DNA from: Acidithiobacillus sp.
GTDB lineage: Bacteria > Pseudomonadota > Gammaproteobacteria > Acidithiobacillales > Acidithiobacillaceae
DNA length: 45,030 bases
Assembly: GCF_023256195.1 (NCBI RefSeq)
Contig: NZ_JAGDWX010000018.1
Span: 1-45,030, forward strand
Direction of reading: 5' to 3'
Under the pieces are notes generated by a model, which worked only from the letters and a program-made list of their open reading frames with translations, was not told the origin of the DNA and did not search any database. Shown here one piece after another: positions 26,681 to 36,833 of the stretch (its first letter is position 1; the number at the start of each line of letters is the position of its first letter). Position numbers and translations under genes: made by a program.

Positions 26681-26887
26681 GTTTGCAAGACCTCCGGCCA
26701 AGGTTGCGCGATGATACGGCCCATGCACCCGCCCGCCCACCTGGCGTACCGTGCCACAGCGAGGCCAGAGCGGTGTCGGACTGGGAACGCCGTGTTTTTT
26801 GTGGTAAATAAGGAAAACTTTGAGTAGAGCTCCATTCCACCAGAACTAGCCTGGTACAGCCATATTTTAGCGGGAGAATAGCACGTC

Positions 26888-28591
26888 ATGGCCAACGCAA
26901 ATGCAGTCGCATCCTCGGACAACACCGTTACTCCTCTGACGCCCAAACAGTGGGAGGGTTTGGGCAAGGTCGGAGATGCTGCTCTGCAAATACAGAGTCT
27001 CCTGCAGATGCTTCGCGACGTGCTCGCCGAGTTGCCCAACGCCATCGACACCGAAAAGCTCCTCGCCAAATACCAGCCGCAGCTGGACGCCCTGCGCGAA
27101 ACGGTGGAAAGCCTGCAGGGCATGCTCACCGTCGAGGGCGGCACGGAACGTCTCAAGGCCCTGCTCTCCGAGGTCAAGGAAGCACAGTTGGACAAGACCC
27201 TCGGCGAGCTCATCACCATCCTCAACAACCTCCAGAAATCCGGCTTCTTCGCGTCCCTGGCGGCCCTGAGTGGCGAACTGCGTTGCCCGCTCATCGGCGA
27301 CTCCCCGGAGGACATGGTGCAGAAGTTGCGCGCCGCGGCGGCCAATCTGCAGTACTGGGCCAATAGCGCCAGAGAAGGCGTCGGCGTGATCGGCAACGTC
27401 GTCAGCCAGCTGGACCTCCCCGACCGTCTCGACGAGATTCAGGAAATGGCGGATCAGTGGCTGCAGCTGGCCAAGCGTGCGCAGCGCCTCATCCAGGGCG
27501 ATGCCCCCAGCCTGCACGACCGTCTGGACGGTATTCTCAACATGGGCGAGATTCTCGCCGGACAGATGAGCGTGGCTATCGGTACCCTGACGGATACGGC
27601 TCCGGAGCTGCTGAAGTCGGCAGATATGAGTGGCGCTCTGGCCACCATCGGCAGCGGCGGGCGGCGCTGGCTGGGCATCGCTCTGCGGGTCAAGGCCCTC
27701 GCCCAGGGCGATGCCCCGGATCTGGCCGCCCGCGTGGAAGGCTTGCTGGACCAGATCGAGCACCTCGCCGGCTATGGGGAAAACCTGCGCTTCTTCCTGC
27801 AGGCGGGCAAGGATGGCCTGAATGTGGTGAAGGACATGGTCAGCGAGATGCAGCTACCCGATAAACTGGATGAGCTGGCCAGTGAAGCCGAGAAGTGGCT
27901 GAAGATCGCGCAGCGCGCCAAGGCCCTGGCACAGGGCAATTCCGAGAGCCTCGCCGATCGGGTGGACGGTCTTTTGGTCATGGCCGAGACGCTCAGCCAG
28001 TCCATGGCGGCGGCCGCCCAGTCCCTGGAGGCCCAGGGTATCCACCTCAAAAACATCTTCTCGACGGAGGGTGATCTCAATATCGCCTTCGGCACCGCGG
28101 CCGACTTCCTGGGGGAGATGTGGCGGGACGGTACCATCCAGCGCATCGGCGGGAACATCGCTCAGGGTGCGACCATCTGGCTCGAGATCGCGCAGTTGGG
28201 TGGCAAGGCTCTCAAAGGCGACGCCGAATCCATCGCCAGCCGCGTGCGGGAAATCGTGCAGGGCCTGCACGACGCCAAGCTGCTGGATATGTTGCCCGAG
28301 CTCTTCGCCCTGCTCGGCAACCTGCAGAAGGCCGGCCTCCTACACAAGGTCAATCTCGTCATGGCACAGGTCGTACCCCTCATGCCCTCGGATCAGGCCT
28401 TTGCCAGCGGCGTCGACAAGGCCGCCAAGGCCCTGGCTCAGACGCAGCAGGAGATGAAGGACGAAAGCAATCGCGGCGGCGGTATCTTTGGTCTGATCAA
28501 GATCTTTTTCGCCAAGGATACCCAGTACGTGCTGCGCTACGTGGTGCGCTTTGCCAGTATCTTCCTGAAATCCATGAAGTCGCCCGCCTGA
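26888..28591 (+). CDS. Large helical repeat protein of unknown function
   Basis: The 567-residue protein is almost entirely alpha-helical by composition, with no signal peptide, no long hydrophobic span and no catalytic motif. A unit of about 28 residues occurs four times, at 191-218, 261-288, 337-363 and 431-458: Trp-Leu-x-(Ile/Leu)-Ala...Leu-x-(Gln/Lys)-Gly-(Asp/Asn)...Ser/Asp-(Leu/Ile)...Arg-(Val/Leu). Copies 1 and 3 are extended upstream (163-192 resembles 309-338, with LPDRLDEI versus LPDKLDEL). A second motif, LxxxLxNLQK(S/A)G, brackets the array at 106-120 and 470-485. The last 30 residues are amphipathic and basic. There is slight resemblance to DUF1641-type helices; I cannot name a family. 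The ribosome binding site is GGGAGA at 26872-26877. A strong terminator follows, so it is monocistronic. Confidence 0.9.
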   Translation: MANANAVASSDNTVTPLTPKQWEGLGKVGDAALQIQSLLQMLRDVLAELPNAIDTEKLLAKYQPQLDALRETVESLQGMLTVEGGTERLKALLSEVKEAQLDKTLGELITILNNLQKSGFFASLAALSGELRCPLIGDSPEDMVQKLRAAAANLQYWANSAREGVGVIGNVVSQLDLPDRLDEIQEMADQWLQLAKRAQRLIQGDAPSLHDRLDGILNMGEILAGQMSVAIGTLTDTAPELLKSADMSGALATIGSGGRRWLGIALRVKALAQGDAPDLAARVEGLLDQIEHLAGYGENLRFFLQAGKDGLNVVKDMVSEMQLPDKLDELASEAEKWLKIAQRAKALAQGNSESLADRVDGLLVMAETLSQSMAAAAQSLEAQGIHLKNIFSTEGDLNIAFGTAADFLGEMWRDGTIQRIGGNIAQGATIWLEIAQLGGKALKGDAESIASRVREIVQGLHDAKLLDMLPELFALLGNLQKAGLLHKVNLVMAQVVPLMPSDQAFASGVDKAAKALAQTQQEMKDESNRGGGIFGLIKIFFAKDTQYVLRYVVRFASIFLKSMKSPA

Positions 28592-28637
28592 GCCGGTGGT
28601 TCGACGGCCCCGTGCGGGTCGTCTTGCGTGAGGCCAC

Positions 28638-28670
28638 ACACCCCGCTTTCCTAGCGGGGTGTCTTTTTTT
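28638..28670 (+). terminator. Intrinsic terminator after the repeat protein gene
   Basis: The perfect 10-bp stem ACACCCCGCT (28638-28647) and AGCGGGGTGT (28653-28662) with a 5-nt loop is followed by CTTTTTTT. It lies 46 nt past the stop. Confidence 0.95.
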
Positions 28671-28724
28671 CGGGACCGCCGTGGCCGGACCGAATCGATA
28701 TCCTGGCCGCTGGGCTGCGTCCAG

Positions 28725-28758
28725 AAAAAAGGCCCGGAACCAATGGGATCCAGGCCTT
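28725..28758 (-). terminator. Intrinsic terminator for the His/Lys-rich gene (minus)
   Basis: On the minus strand, AAGGCCTGGA (28758-28749) pairs with TCCGGGCCTT (28738-28729), with one T-G pair, followed by a T-run to 28725. A second hairpin (28764-28771 with 28775-28782) lies between it and the stop codon. Confidence 0.8.
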
Positions 28759-28795
28759 CGGCGCAGCCCCCAGAGGGGGCTGACGATGCGGTAAC

Positions 28796-29026
28796 TTACT
28801 CCGCAGGAGCGGCTTCCTTGGCCTCTTCCTTCTTCTCCATCGCCTTCTTGTGATGGGTGTTCTTGTGGTGATGGTAGGCCTTGTGCTCCATCTTCTTCTC
28901 CGGAGCCTTGTGGGGGGCAGCCATCTCAGAACCCTGCTCAGCGGCGGGGGCGGCAGCCTCGGCAGCGAAAGCGCTGCTGGCGGTGAGGAAAGACAGGGCG
29001 ACGCTCAACGCAATGATCTTCTTCAT
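28796..29026 (-). CDS. Small exported His/Lys-rich protein, acid-shock-protein-like
   Basis: The 76-residue product has a clear Sec signal peptide (MKKIIALSVALSFLTASSAFA, likely cut after AFA). The mature part is very rich in Ala, Lys, His and Glu (KMEHKAYHHHKNTHHKKAM, then KKEEAKEAAPAE). It has no cysteine or predictable fold. Composition and layout resemble enterobacterial Asr, the periplasmic acid-shock protein, but low-complexity similarity proves no homology. The ATG at 29026 follows GGAGAG. A sigma54-like promoter lies about 70 nt upstream and a good terminator downstream, so it is a single-gene unit. Histidine clusters could buffer protons or bind metal; that is inference. Confidence 0.8.
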   Translation of the reverse strand: MKKIIALSVALSFLTASSAFAAEAAAPAAEQGSEMAAPHKAPEKKMEHKAYHHHKNTHHKKAMEKKEEAKEAAPAE

Positions 29027-29436
29027 AAAAAAGCTCTCCAGATAGGTGATGATCCACCGCAGATGCGGGCCGCATGGGCGGCGCAGGTACCAATGCACAA
29101 GCCATGCCAGCACGCTTTATCGCTTTTTATTCAGAGTGTTGCGGGATTTCTGTGGCCCCAGGAACGGCGGCGGCGTCGGTTTTTTGTACTGGGTTCTGCG
29201 TCGAAGCCTTTGGACGCGCTCCCGCAGCCTCACCAGACGCGCTTGGAGTTCGCTCCCCCATCCATCAAAATAGTAATGACAGTCATATAGATGCATTTAT
29301 TGATAGACTTTTCACCCGGAGCTGCTGCGATCCAGCACCGAGCTGTGCATGCGTCACCTTCCGGCGACGCGCACCGCGGCGATCCGTGCAAATCCGCGTC
29401 GTTGCTGCATCGCCTTTGTCGGGAAAGAGGAACAGT
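29027..29436. other. 410-nt gene-poor stretch
   Basis: No convincing gene is seen. It holds the upstream region of the His/Lys-rich gene (minus), including the sigma54-like element at 29094-29109, an unusually AT-rich island at about 29260-29320 with the small dyad ATGACAGTCAT (29275-29285), and the tail downstream of yggX. Frames here are open only because of GC bias and lack start signals. Confidence 0.5.
29094..29109 (-). promoter_or_regulatory. Sigma54 (-24/-12) promoter candidate
   Basis: Read on the minus strand, TGGCATGGCTTGTGCA fits TGGCACG-N4-TTGCW with two mismatches and the exact GG-N10-GC spacing. The -12 half GTGC(A/T) is shared with the element at 4387. The start is predicted near 29083, about 57 nt before the ATG of the His/Lys-rich gene. 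Confidence 0.5.
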
Positions 29437-29709
29437 TCATTCCTTGGGCGGAACGTAGCCCTCAGGGGCCTGGGCGCCTTCTCCAAAAAAGTAGGCCTCC
29501 ATCTGCTTCTCCAGAAAACTGCGAGACTTGGGATCGATGGGAGAGAGCCGATACTCGTTGATGAGCATGGTCTGATGCTTGAGCCAGTCGGCCCAGGCCT
29601 CCTTGGAAACTTCCTGATAGATGCGCGCCCCCAGGGGGCCAGGATAGGGGGGACGATCGAGACCTTCTGCCTCACGCCCCAGTTTCACACAATGCACCAT
29701 ACGGGTCAT
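29437..29709 (-). CDS. yggX: Fe(II)-trafficking protein YggX
   Basis: YggX is a small cytosolic protein linked to iron handling and protection of Fe-S clusters from oxidation. The 90-residue product begins [17 protein letters not shown] with the conserved Cys at position 6. It continues [20 protein letters not shown] and [16 protein letters not shown], then the C-terminal [10 protein letters not shown]. The ATG at 29709 is the family start. It follows mutY by 50 nt; the asmA-mutY-yggX order is the same as I recall in Pseudomonas. MutY itself is an Fe-S enzyme, so coupling makes sense. Confidence 0.96.
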   Translation of the reverse strand: MTRMVHCVKLGREAEGLDRPPYPGPLGARIYQEVSKEAWADWLKHQTMLINEYRLSPIDPKSRSFLEKQMEAYFFGEGAQAPEGYVPPKE

Positions 29710-29759
29710 GCCAGCACTCCTGTCGTTCACGAAAGCAGAATACGGTTGCGCAGTGTAGC

Positions 29760-30842
29760 TCAATCCAGCTGCTCTAGCAGCCGTCGGATGGGACTTGGCA
29801 GACCGAGCTGGAGGGCGGCGGCAAGATCCCAGCAGAGCAGCGGAGAACCCTTGTCGGCCACCGCCTGGACGCGCAAGCTTGCGTGGAGCACGGCGTATTC
29901 CAGCGAAAAATGGCTGAAGGTGTGGCGCTGCACCGGACCCAGGGACTGCTCGTGCAAGACGAGGCCCACGGCAGCGGCGTAGCGCTCCAGAACCTGCGCG
30001 CGCAGACTACTATCCACGAGAATCTGCTCATCGTCCAAGCTGGGTAGGGACCATAGCCCACCCCAGATGCCGCGCTCGGGCCGTCGCTGCAGCAGTACGC
30101 GCCCGCCGTCGTCCCGCGCGAGCAGCAGGGTGGCGTAGCGCCGCGGACGCGCACTGCGGTCACCCTCCCTGGGCAGTTCCCGGCGCTTGGGCAGGGCGGC
30201 AGCACGACATCGGCTTTGCACCGGGCAGTTTGGACAATCGGGCCGGGCGGCACGGCAGAGGACGGCACCCAGATCCTGAATCGCCTGGTTGTAGTCGTGG
30301 GCGGCGCCGGCGGGCGTCTCCGCCTCGGCGATACGCCACAGCTTCCGGTCGTTGGTACTACTGCGGGGTTCGCCGACGAGCCCCGCGGCACGGAACAGCA
30401 CTCTCCGGGCATTGGCATCGAGAATGGCCTGATCCTGGCCATAGGCACTCGCCAGGACCGCTGCCGCGGTGCTGCGCCCGACACCAGGCAGCGCCATGGC
30501 AGCGGCCATGGTCGGCGGAAATCGGCCACCGTGCTCCTGCACCACCATCTGCGCCGCGCGGTGCGCGTTGCGTGCCCGAGCGTAGTATCCGAGCCCACTC
30601 CACTGGGCCAGGACGGCATCCAGCGGCGCACTGGCCAGATCCTGCCAGCTCGGAAAGGCGCTGAGGAAACGCCCATAATAAGGCAAGGCAGTGCGCACCT
30701 GGGTCTGCTGCAGGAGGACCTCGGCCAGCCACAGGGCATAGTCGTCCCGGGTCTGTCGCCACGGCAGCTCGTGCCGGCCATGGTCGCGATACCAGGGCAG
30801 CAGCAGCTGCGCGAGCCCGAGCCGCTCCTCTGCCAACGCCAA
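29760..30842 (-). CDS. mutY: Adenine DNA glycosylase
   Basis: MutY removes adenine mispaired with 8-oxoguanine. The roughly 360-residue protein has the HhH-GPD core: [20 protein letters not shown] with the catalytic Glu, the hairpin [18 protein letters not shown], and [10 protein letters not shown] with the catalytic Asp. The [4Fe-4S] loop is C-x6-C-x2-C-x5-C ([17 protein letters not shown]). A Nudix-like C-terminal domain ([20 protein letters not shown]) recognises 8-oxoG. The start is uncertain: no ATG fits, and the frame is open to 30962. I place it at a TTG (30842) preceded by AGAGG; another TTG is two codons on. Confidence 0.95.
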   Translation of the reverse strand: MALAEERLGLAQLLLPWYRDHGRHELPWRQTRDDYALWLAEVLLQQTQVRTALPYYGRFLSAFPSWQDLASAPLDAVLAQWSGLGYYARARNAHRAAQMVVQEHGGRFPPTMAAAMALPGVGRSTAAAVLASAYGQDQAILDANARRVLFRAAGLVGEPRSSTNDRKLWRIAEAETPAGAAHDYNQAIQDLGAVLCRAARPDCPNCPVQSRCRAAALPKRRELPREGDRSARPRRYATLLLARDDGGRVLLQRRPERGIWGGLWSLPSLDDEQILVDSSLRAQVLERYAAAVGLVLHEQSLGPVQRHTFSHFSLEYAVLHASLRVQAVADKGSPLLCWDLAAALQLGLPSPIRRLLEQLD

Positions 30843-32114
30843 GGTGCCGGCCTCTGGAGATTGCTGTCGGCGCCTCAGGGCCGGATCTCCATCACCACGC
30901 CCCGCGCCGTGTAGCCTTGCCAGTGCAGCCGCCCGATGGTGACCCGACCCTGCACCGGCCACTGCGTAGGCAATACTGGCAAAGGGCTGGGGGTGGTGCG
31001 GGGCGACGACCGGGGGAGGTAAGGGTCAAGGTCGAGGGAGGGGATGCTCAGAGCGAGGTCGAGCCGCAGGGGATGCAGCCGCAGCTGCAGCCGGCCGCGA
31101 AAATGGGTTGTCCCCAGGCGCCCCTCCACAGCGCTCATGGACCAGTCGGCTGGCCAACGCCCGCTCAACTCGCCCTCCAGTTGCAGGGGATCCAGGGCAG
31201 TGCGCGCCGCCGCCGCAAAGTGTGGAGTGTGGATACCGAACTCCTGAGCGATCGCCTGCGGCTTTGCTATGTGCATCTGCAAGCGAGTCTCGAAGGACTG
31301 GGATGGCCGCAAATCGAAGCGAAAGTCGCGCAGTCCAAGGGCGGCACCGCTGGTCTGTACCTGTGCGCGCACACAGGAAAATCGGGCGCTCTGCGCCTGC
31401 CAGGTGAGCCCATCCATATTCAGAAAAAAGTCCCGACGGCGCCAGTGGCCTTCGCCCTCGAGCCGTGCAAGAGCAAGATTGGCGCCGTCGCGCTGCAGCC
31501 CCTGCAGTCTGAGGTGGAGGCGATCATTGCCGCGGCTGCTGCGGATCGCCAGTTGCAGCTCGCCCATCTGTGGGCCGGCCGATGTCGGCAGACGCCCTTG
31601 TAGAGTCAAATCGCCCGCCGCGCCGGGCATGGACCAGCGCCCGCGCGCATCCAGCCGACCCTGCTGCCAGCGTAGATCCAGATGCCTCAGGTGCAGCGTT
31701 CGCCCTGCCTGCGTCCACTGGAGAGTCGCACCACGCAGCAGCAGCTCCCGCGGCAGTGGCGGCAGGCTGGCGCCGGCGCCACTGCCCGGCCAGGGACCCC
31801 GGATCCTGGGGGCATCGGCGGACACCCGACGCAGACGCAGATGTCCCCGCAGGAGCTCGGCCAGGGAAAGCTCCGTCTGCAATCGGGGCACCCGTAGCAA
31901 GGGGTCCGGCGAGGGTCCGATGACCAGACCGCGCAGCACGATGCCGAGGTCGCCCTGGTCCAGAAAAAAGCCGGGGTTGGCAGCCAGGCGAACCCTCTGA
32001 CCTACACCGGCACTCAGGGCCTGGGCGACGAGGTAGCGAGGCCCCTGCGCCAGCCAGAAAAGCAGTAGCGCCAGCAAGAGACCAAGGGCGAGGATCGGCA
32101 GCAGCCCCCGGCCT

Positions 32115-33832
<1,718 letters not shown>

Positions 33833-33836
<4 letters not shown>

Positions 33837-34105
33837 TCCCCCTCTCCGAATCGATCCATGGTCAGCGCCAGCAGGGCATCGGCGCACTCCTGCTCGGCCT
33901 CGCCGGAGGTTTCCAGCTGCAGCGTGCTGCCCTGGGCCGCTGCCAAAGTCATCAGACCCATGATGCTCTTGCCGTTGACTCGCTGACCGTCGCGCTCCAC
34001 CCAGACCTGGCAGGGAAAACGCGCGGCAATGCTGACGAAGCGCGCCGACGCGCGCGCGTGGAGACCCAGACGATTGAGGATCGGAAAATCGATTCGGACG
34101 GTCAC
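33833..34105 (-). CDS. ptsH: HPr phosphocarrier protein
   Basis: HPr shuttles phosphate from enzyme I to EIIA proteins. The 90-residue protein has the phosphorylated His at H16 (NRLGLHARASARF) and the Ser region NGKSIMGLMTLAAAQG with S47, the residue that HPr kinase modifies in organisms that have one. The C-terminal half is ordinary HPr fold. The GTG start is preceded by GAGGAAA. It is the first gene of ptsH-ptsI-asmA-like-mutY-yggX and is divergent from nadK. EIIA and HPr kinase are not in the window. Confidence 0.94.
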
Positions 34106-34224
34106 AGGCTTTCCTCACCAGGTAAAGATCGTGGTTGAGGATAGCGCGCCGCGGCCTTCGCCTCCAAGGCCCGCGACGCTCGGGTCGGCACGGTGGGGCG
34201 CCCCGTCGCGGCGACAGCCGCCCC

Positions 34225-34253
34225 TTGGCGCCGGCCATGGCCCAAGGTACGCT
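34225..34253 (+). promoter_or_regulatory. Sigma70-type promoter for nadK, apparently leaderless
   Basis: TTGGCG (34225-34230), a 17-bp spacer and TACGCT (34248-34253) place the start at about 34260, the A of the nadK ATG itself. No ribosome binding site stands at a useful distance. Confidence 0.5.
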
Positions 34254-34259
34254 AACAGC

Positions 34260-35153
34260 ATGGCACCCATCTTTCCGCGCGTCCTGCTCATCGGCAAGTA
34301 TCGAGACTCGGGTTCGGGACCAGGTCTCGCGCGCCTGGCAACCCTGCTGCACAGCCTGGGTGCCGAGGTTTTTCTAGAAAGCCAGTGCGCGCCGGCACTG
34401 CAGCACGATCTGCGCCTGCCCTTGCTGAACCTGGACGACCCCGACCCTGACCTCGATCTCGTGATTTCCTTGGGTGGCGACGGCACCTTGCTGAGCTCGG
34501 CCCGACGTCTCGCCGGCAGCGGGGTTGCCGTCCTGGGCGTCAACCAGGGGCGACTCGGCTTTCTCGCGGACATTCCCCTGGATACCATCGACGAGACCTT
34601 ACCAGCCATCTTCCGTGGCGCCTATCGGGAGGATCGTCGCAGCATGTTGGTGGCCGAACTCTGGCGCGATGAGCTCCGCGTCGTCAGCGGCCTTGCCCTG
34701 AACGAGGTCTTCGTCCACAAAGGCTGTGGTGAGAGCATGGTGGAGCTGCGCGTGCAGCTCGGCGATCGCCCCCTCTACACCGAGCGTGCCGATGGTCTGA
34801 TCATCGCCACACCGACGGGCTCCACCGCCTATGCCCTGTCGGCGGGAGGACCGATCCTGAGCCCCGGACTGCCGGCCTTGCTGCTGGTGCCCATCTGCCC
34901 GCACACCCTGAGCGCACGGCCCATCGCCATCGACGACCGACTGGAACTGCGCCTGTCCCTGCTGGCTGCCCGCCACCCCGCCGCCTTGAGCCTGGACAGC
35001 CACCATTCCTATCCCATGCAGGCAGGCGATGAGGTGCGGGTCCGCCGCTCTCCCTGTGAGGCGCGCTTCATCCACCCGCTGGACCACGATTTTTACGGTA
35101 TTCTGCGGCGCAAGCTGCACTGGGGCGAGCTGCCGGGTGAGGAGCGATGCTGA
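34260..35153 (+). CDS. nadK: NAD kinase
   Basis: NadK phosphorylates NAD to NADP. The 297-residue cytosolic protein has the signature GGDGT at residues 72-76 (SLGGDGTLLSS), GVNQGRLGFLAD, NEVFVHKG and the TPTGSTAYALSAGGPI loop. I prefer the ATG at 34260 to the longer open frame because family members begin close to this beta strand (FPRVLLIGK). The gene ends overlapping recN by 7 nt (ATGCTGA), the frequent nadK-recN pair. The promoter lies directly against the start codon. Confidence 0.96.
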   Translation: MAPIFPRVLLIGKYRDSGSGPGLARLATLLHSLGAEVFLESQCAPALQHDLRLPLLNLDDPDPDLDLVISLGGDGTLLSSARRLAGSGVAVLGVNQGRLGFLADIPLDTIDETLPAIFRGAYREDRRSMLVAELWRDELRVVSGLALNEVFVHKGCGESMVELRVQLGDRPLYTERADGLIIATPTGSTAYALSAGGPILSPGLPALLLVPICPHTLSARPIAIDDRLELRLSLLAARHPAALSLDSHHSYPMQAGDEVRVRRSPCEARFIHPLDHDFYGILRRKLHWGELPGEERC

Positions 35154-36826
35154 CCCGCCTGGAGATCCGTAATTTTGCCCTGATCGAGTCCCTGGAGTTG
35201 GAACTTGCTGCAGGCATGACGGTGCTGACGGGAGAGACGGGCGCGGGCAAGTCCATCGTCGTCGATGCCATCTCCCAGATCCTGGGCGACAAAGCCAGCG
35301 CCGATCTGGTGCGTTTTGGCGCCGAGCAGGCGGAGATCGCCGCGGGCTTCAGCCTGGCGGAGGCTTCGCCGGCCCGCCAATGGCTGCGCGATCAGGGTCT
35401 GGACGACGATACCGAGGACTGCATCGTCCGTCGACTCATCCCCCGGCAGGGGCGCAGTCGGGCCTTCGTCAACGGTCGTCAGGTAGCGGGCAGCCAGCTT
35501 CGTGAACTAGGGGAGTATCTGGTGGAACTGCTCGGCCAGAACGCGCAGCAGGGTCTGCTGCGACCGGAGCGCCAGCGCGCCCTGCTGGATCGCTTCGCGC
35601 GCCTGGACAAGGAGTTGGACGAGCTGGCGCGTCGGCAACGCGCCTGGCGTGCTGCTCAGGATGCCCTCGAGCAGTACCGCAGCGAGCGCGAGCGCAGCGG
35701 GGCAGAGCGGGAGTGGCGCCGCTTCGTGCTGGAGGAACTGGAGCGGGTCGGTCTGCGCGCCGGTGAATGGGAAGCACTGAGCGATGAGGCGCGTCGCCTG
35801 GGGGCCGTGGAACAGCTTCGGGAAGCCGTGGCGACGGCCCTGGCGGCGCTGGAGGACGACGGCGGTGCCCTGGGTCTGCTGGGGGAGGCGCAGCACGCTC
35901 TGTTGGCAGCCTGCCAGAAGGATGCTCAGCTCGGCGACAGCGCCGCGCTCATCGACAGTGCGGAAATCCAGGTGCAGGAAGCCTGCCGCTTCCTACGCAG
36001 CTACCACGAGGATCTGGAGGCGGATCCCGCGCGTCTGGAACAGATCGGCCAGCGTCTGCAAGTACTGCAGGATCTGCAACGCAAGCACCAGAAGGATATG
36101 CCCGGACTGCTGGCATTGCTGCAAGAGCTGCGCGCGGAAATAGGCGACGGGGAGCAGGATGAGGAGCGTCTGCGGCGTCTGCAGGCAGCGGCGCACCAGA
36201 GCGAGGCTTCCTACCGCGAGCAAGCGCAGCGGGTCAGCAGCGCGCGCCACGCCGCGGCACCGCAACTGGCGGCGGCCATTGCCGCCGAAATCCAGGGGCT
36301 CGGCATGCCCCACGCCACGGTGAAGGTCGAGATTGAGAGCTACCCTGAGGATTCCAGCCTTTGGCAAGGCAAAGGCTGGGACCGGGTGGAACTGCACTTC
36401 AGCGCCAATCCGGGACATCCCCTGCAAGCACTGGCCCGGGTCGCCTCTGGCGGTGAACTCGCCCGCATCGGCCTCGCCCTGCAGGTGATTCTGGCGGAGC
36501 CGGAGCAGGTCGACACTTTGATCTTCGACGAAGTGGATGTGGGTGTGGGTGGCGCCGTGGCCGAGCGTATCGGTCGTCTGCTCCGCCGCCTGGGTAAGGC
36601 GCAGCAGGTGCTGTGCGTGACGCACCTGCCGCAGGTGGCGGCCCAGGCACACCACCAGCTCCTGGTAGAGAAAGTGGTGGAGGATGGGGCAACCCGCAGT
36701 CGCCTGCGGGTACTCGATGCTCAGGGACGACGAGACGAGGTCGCCCGTATGCTCGGTGGGATCGAACTGGACGACAGCATCCACATGGCCGCCCAGCGGC
36801 TTCTGGATGAGGCCAACAAAGCCTGA
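35147..36826 (+). CDS. recN: DNA repair protein RecN
   Basis: RecN is an SMC-like ATPase acting in double-strand-break repair. The 559-residue protein has the N-terminal Walker A GETGAGKS (residues 29-36). Its two coiled-coil arms, about residues 155-225 and 295-370, are rich in Arg, Glu, Gln and Ala. The C-terminal half-ATPase has the ABC signature VASGGELARIGLALQ, Walker B TLIFDEVDVGVGG and VTHLPQVAAQAH. The length is normal. The ATG lies inside the end of nadK, implying coupled translation. No SOS box was noticed; it would have to lie upstream of nadK. Confidence 0.97.
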   Translation: MLTRLEIRNFALIESLELELAAGMTVLTGETGAGKSIVVDAISQILGDKASADLVRFGAEQAEIAAGFSLAEASPARQWLRDQGLDDDTEDCIVRRLIPRQGRSRAFVNGRQVAGSQLRELGEYLVELLGQNAQQGLLRPERQRALLDRFARLDKELDELARRQRAWRAAQDALEQYRSERERSGAEREWRRFVLEELERVGLRAGEWEALSDEARRLGAVEQLREAVATALAALEDDGGALGLLGEAQHALLAACQKDAQLGDSAALIDSAEIQVQEACRFLRSYHEDLEADPARLEQIGQRLQVLQDLQRKHQKDMPGLLALLQELRAEIGDGEQDEERLRRLQAAAHQSEASYREQAQRVSSARHAAAPQLAAAIAAEIQGLGMPHATVKVEIESYPEDSSLWQGKGWDRVELHFSANPGHPLQALARVASGGELARIGLALQVILAEPEQVDTLIFDEVDVGVGGAVAERIGRLLRRLGKAQQVLCVTHLPQVAAQAHHQLLVEKVVEDGATRSRLRVLDAQGRRDEVARMLGGIELDDSIHMAAQRLLDEANKA

Positions 36827-36833
36827 GACGCGC

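Noticed and set aside
26724-26739. GG-N10-GC spaced sequence (minus) before the DUF1841 gene, TGGGCG...GTGCA
   Set aside because: The -24 half matches only TGG, and the run of G and C makes the spacing likely by chance.
34182-34195. Third copy of the REP-like hairpin, GGGTCGGCACGGTG
   Set aside because: Only the left arm and loop are present and the right arm is missing, so it is not counted as a hairpin; it is mentioned only as a possible relic.
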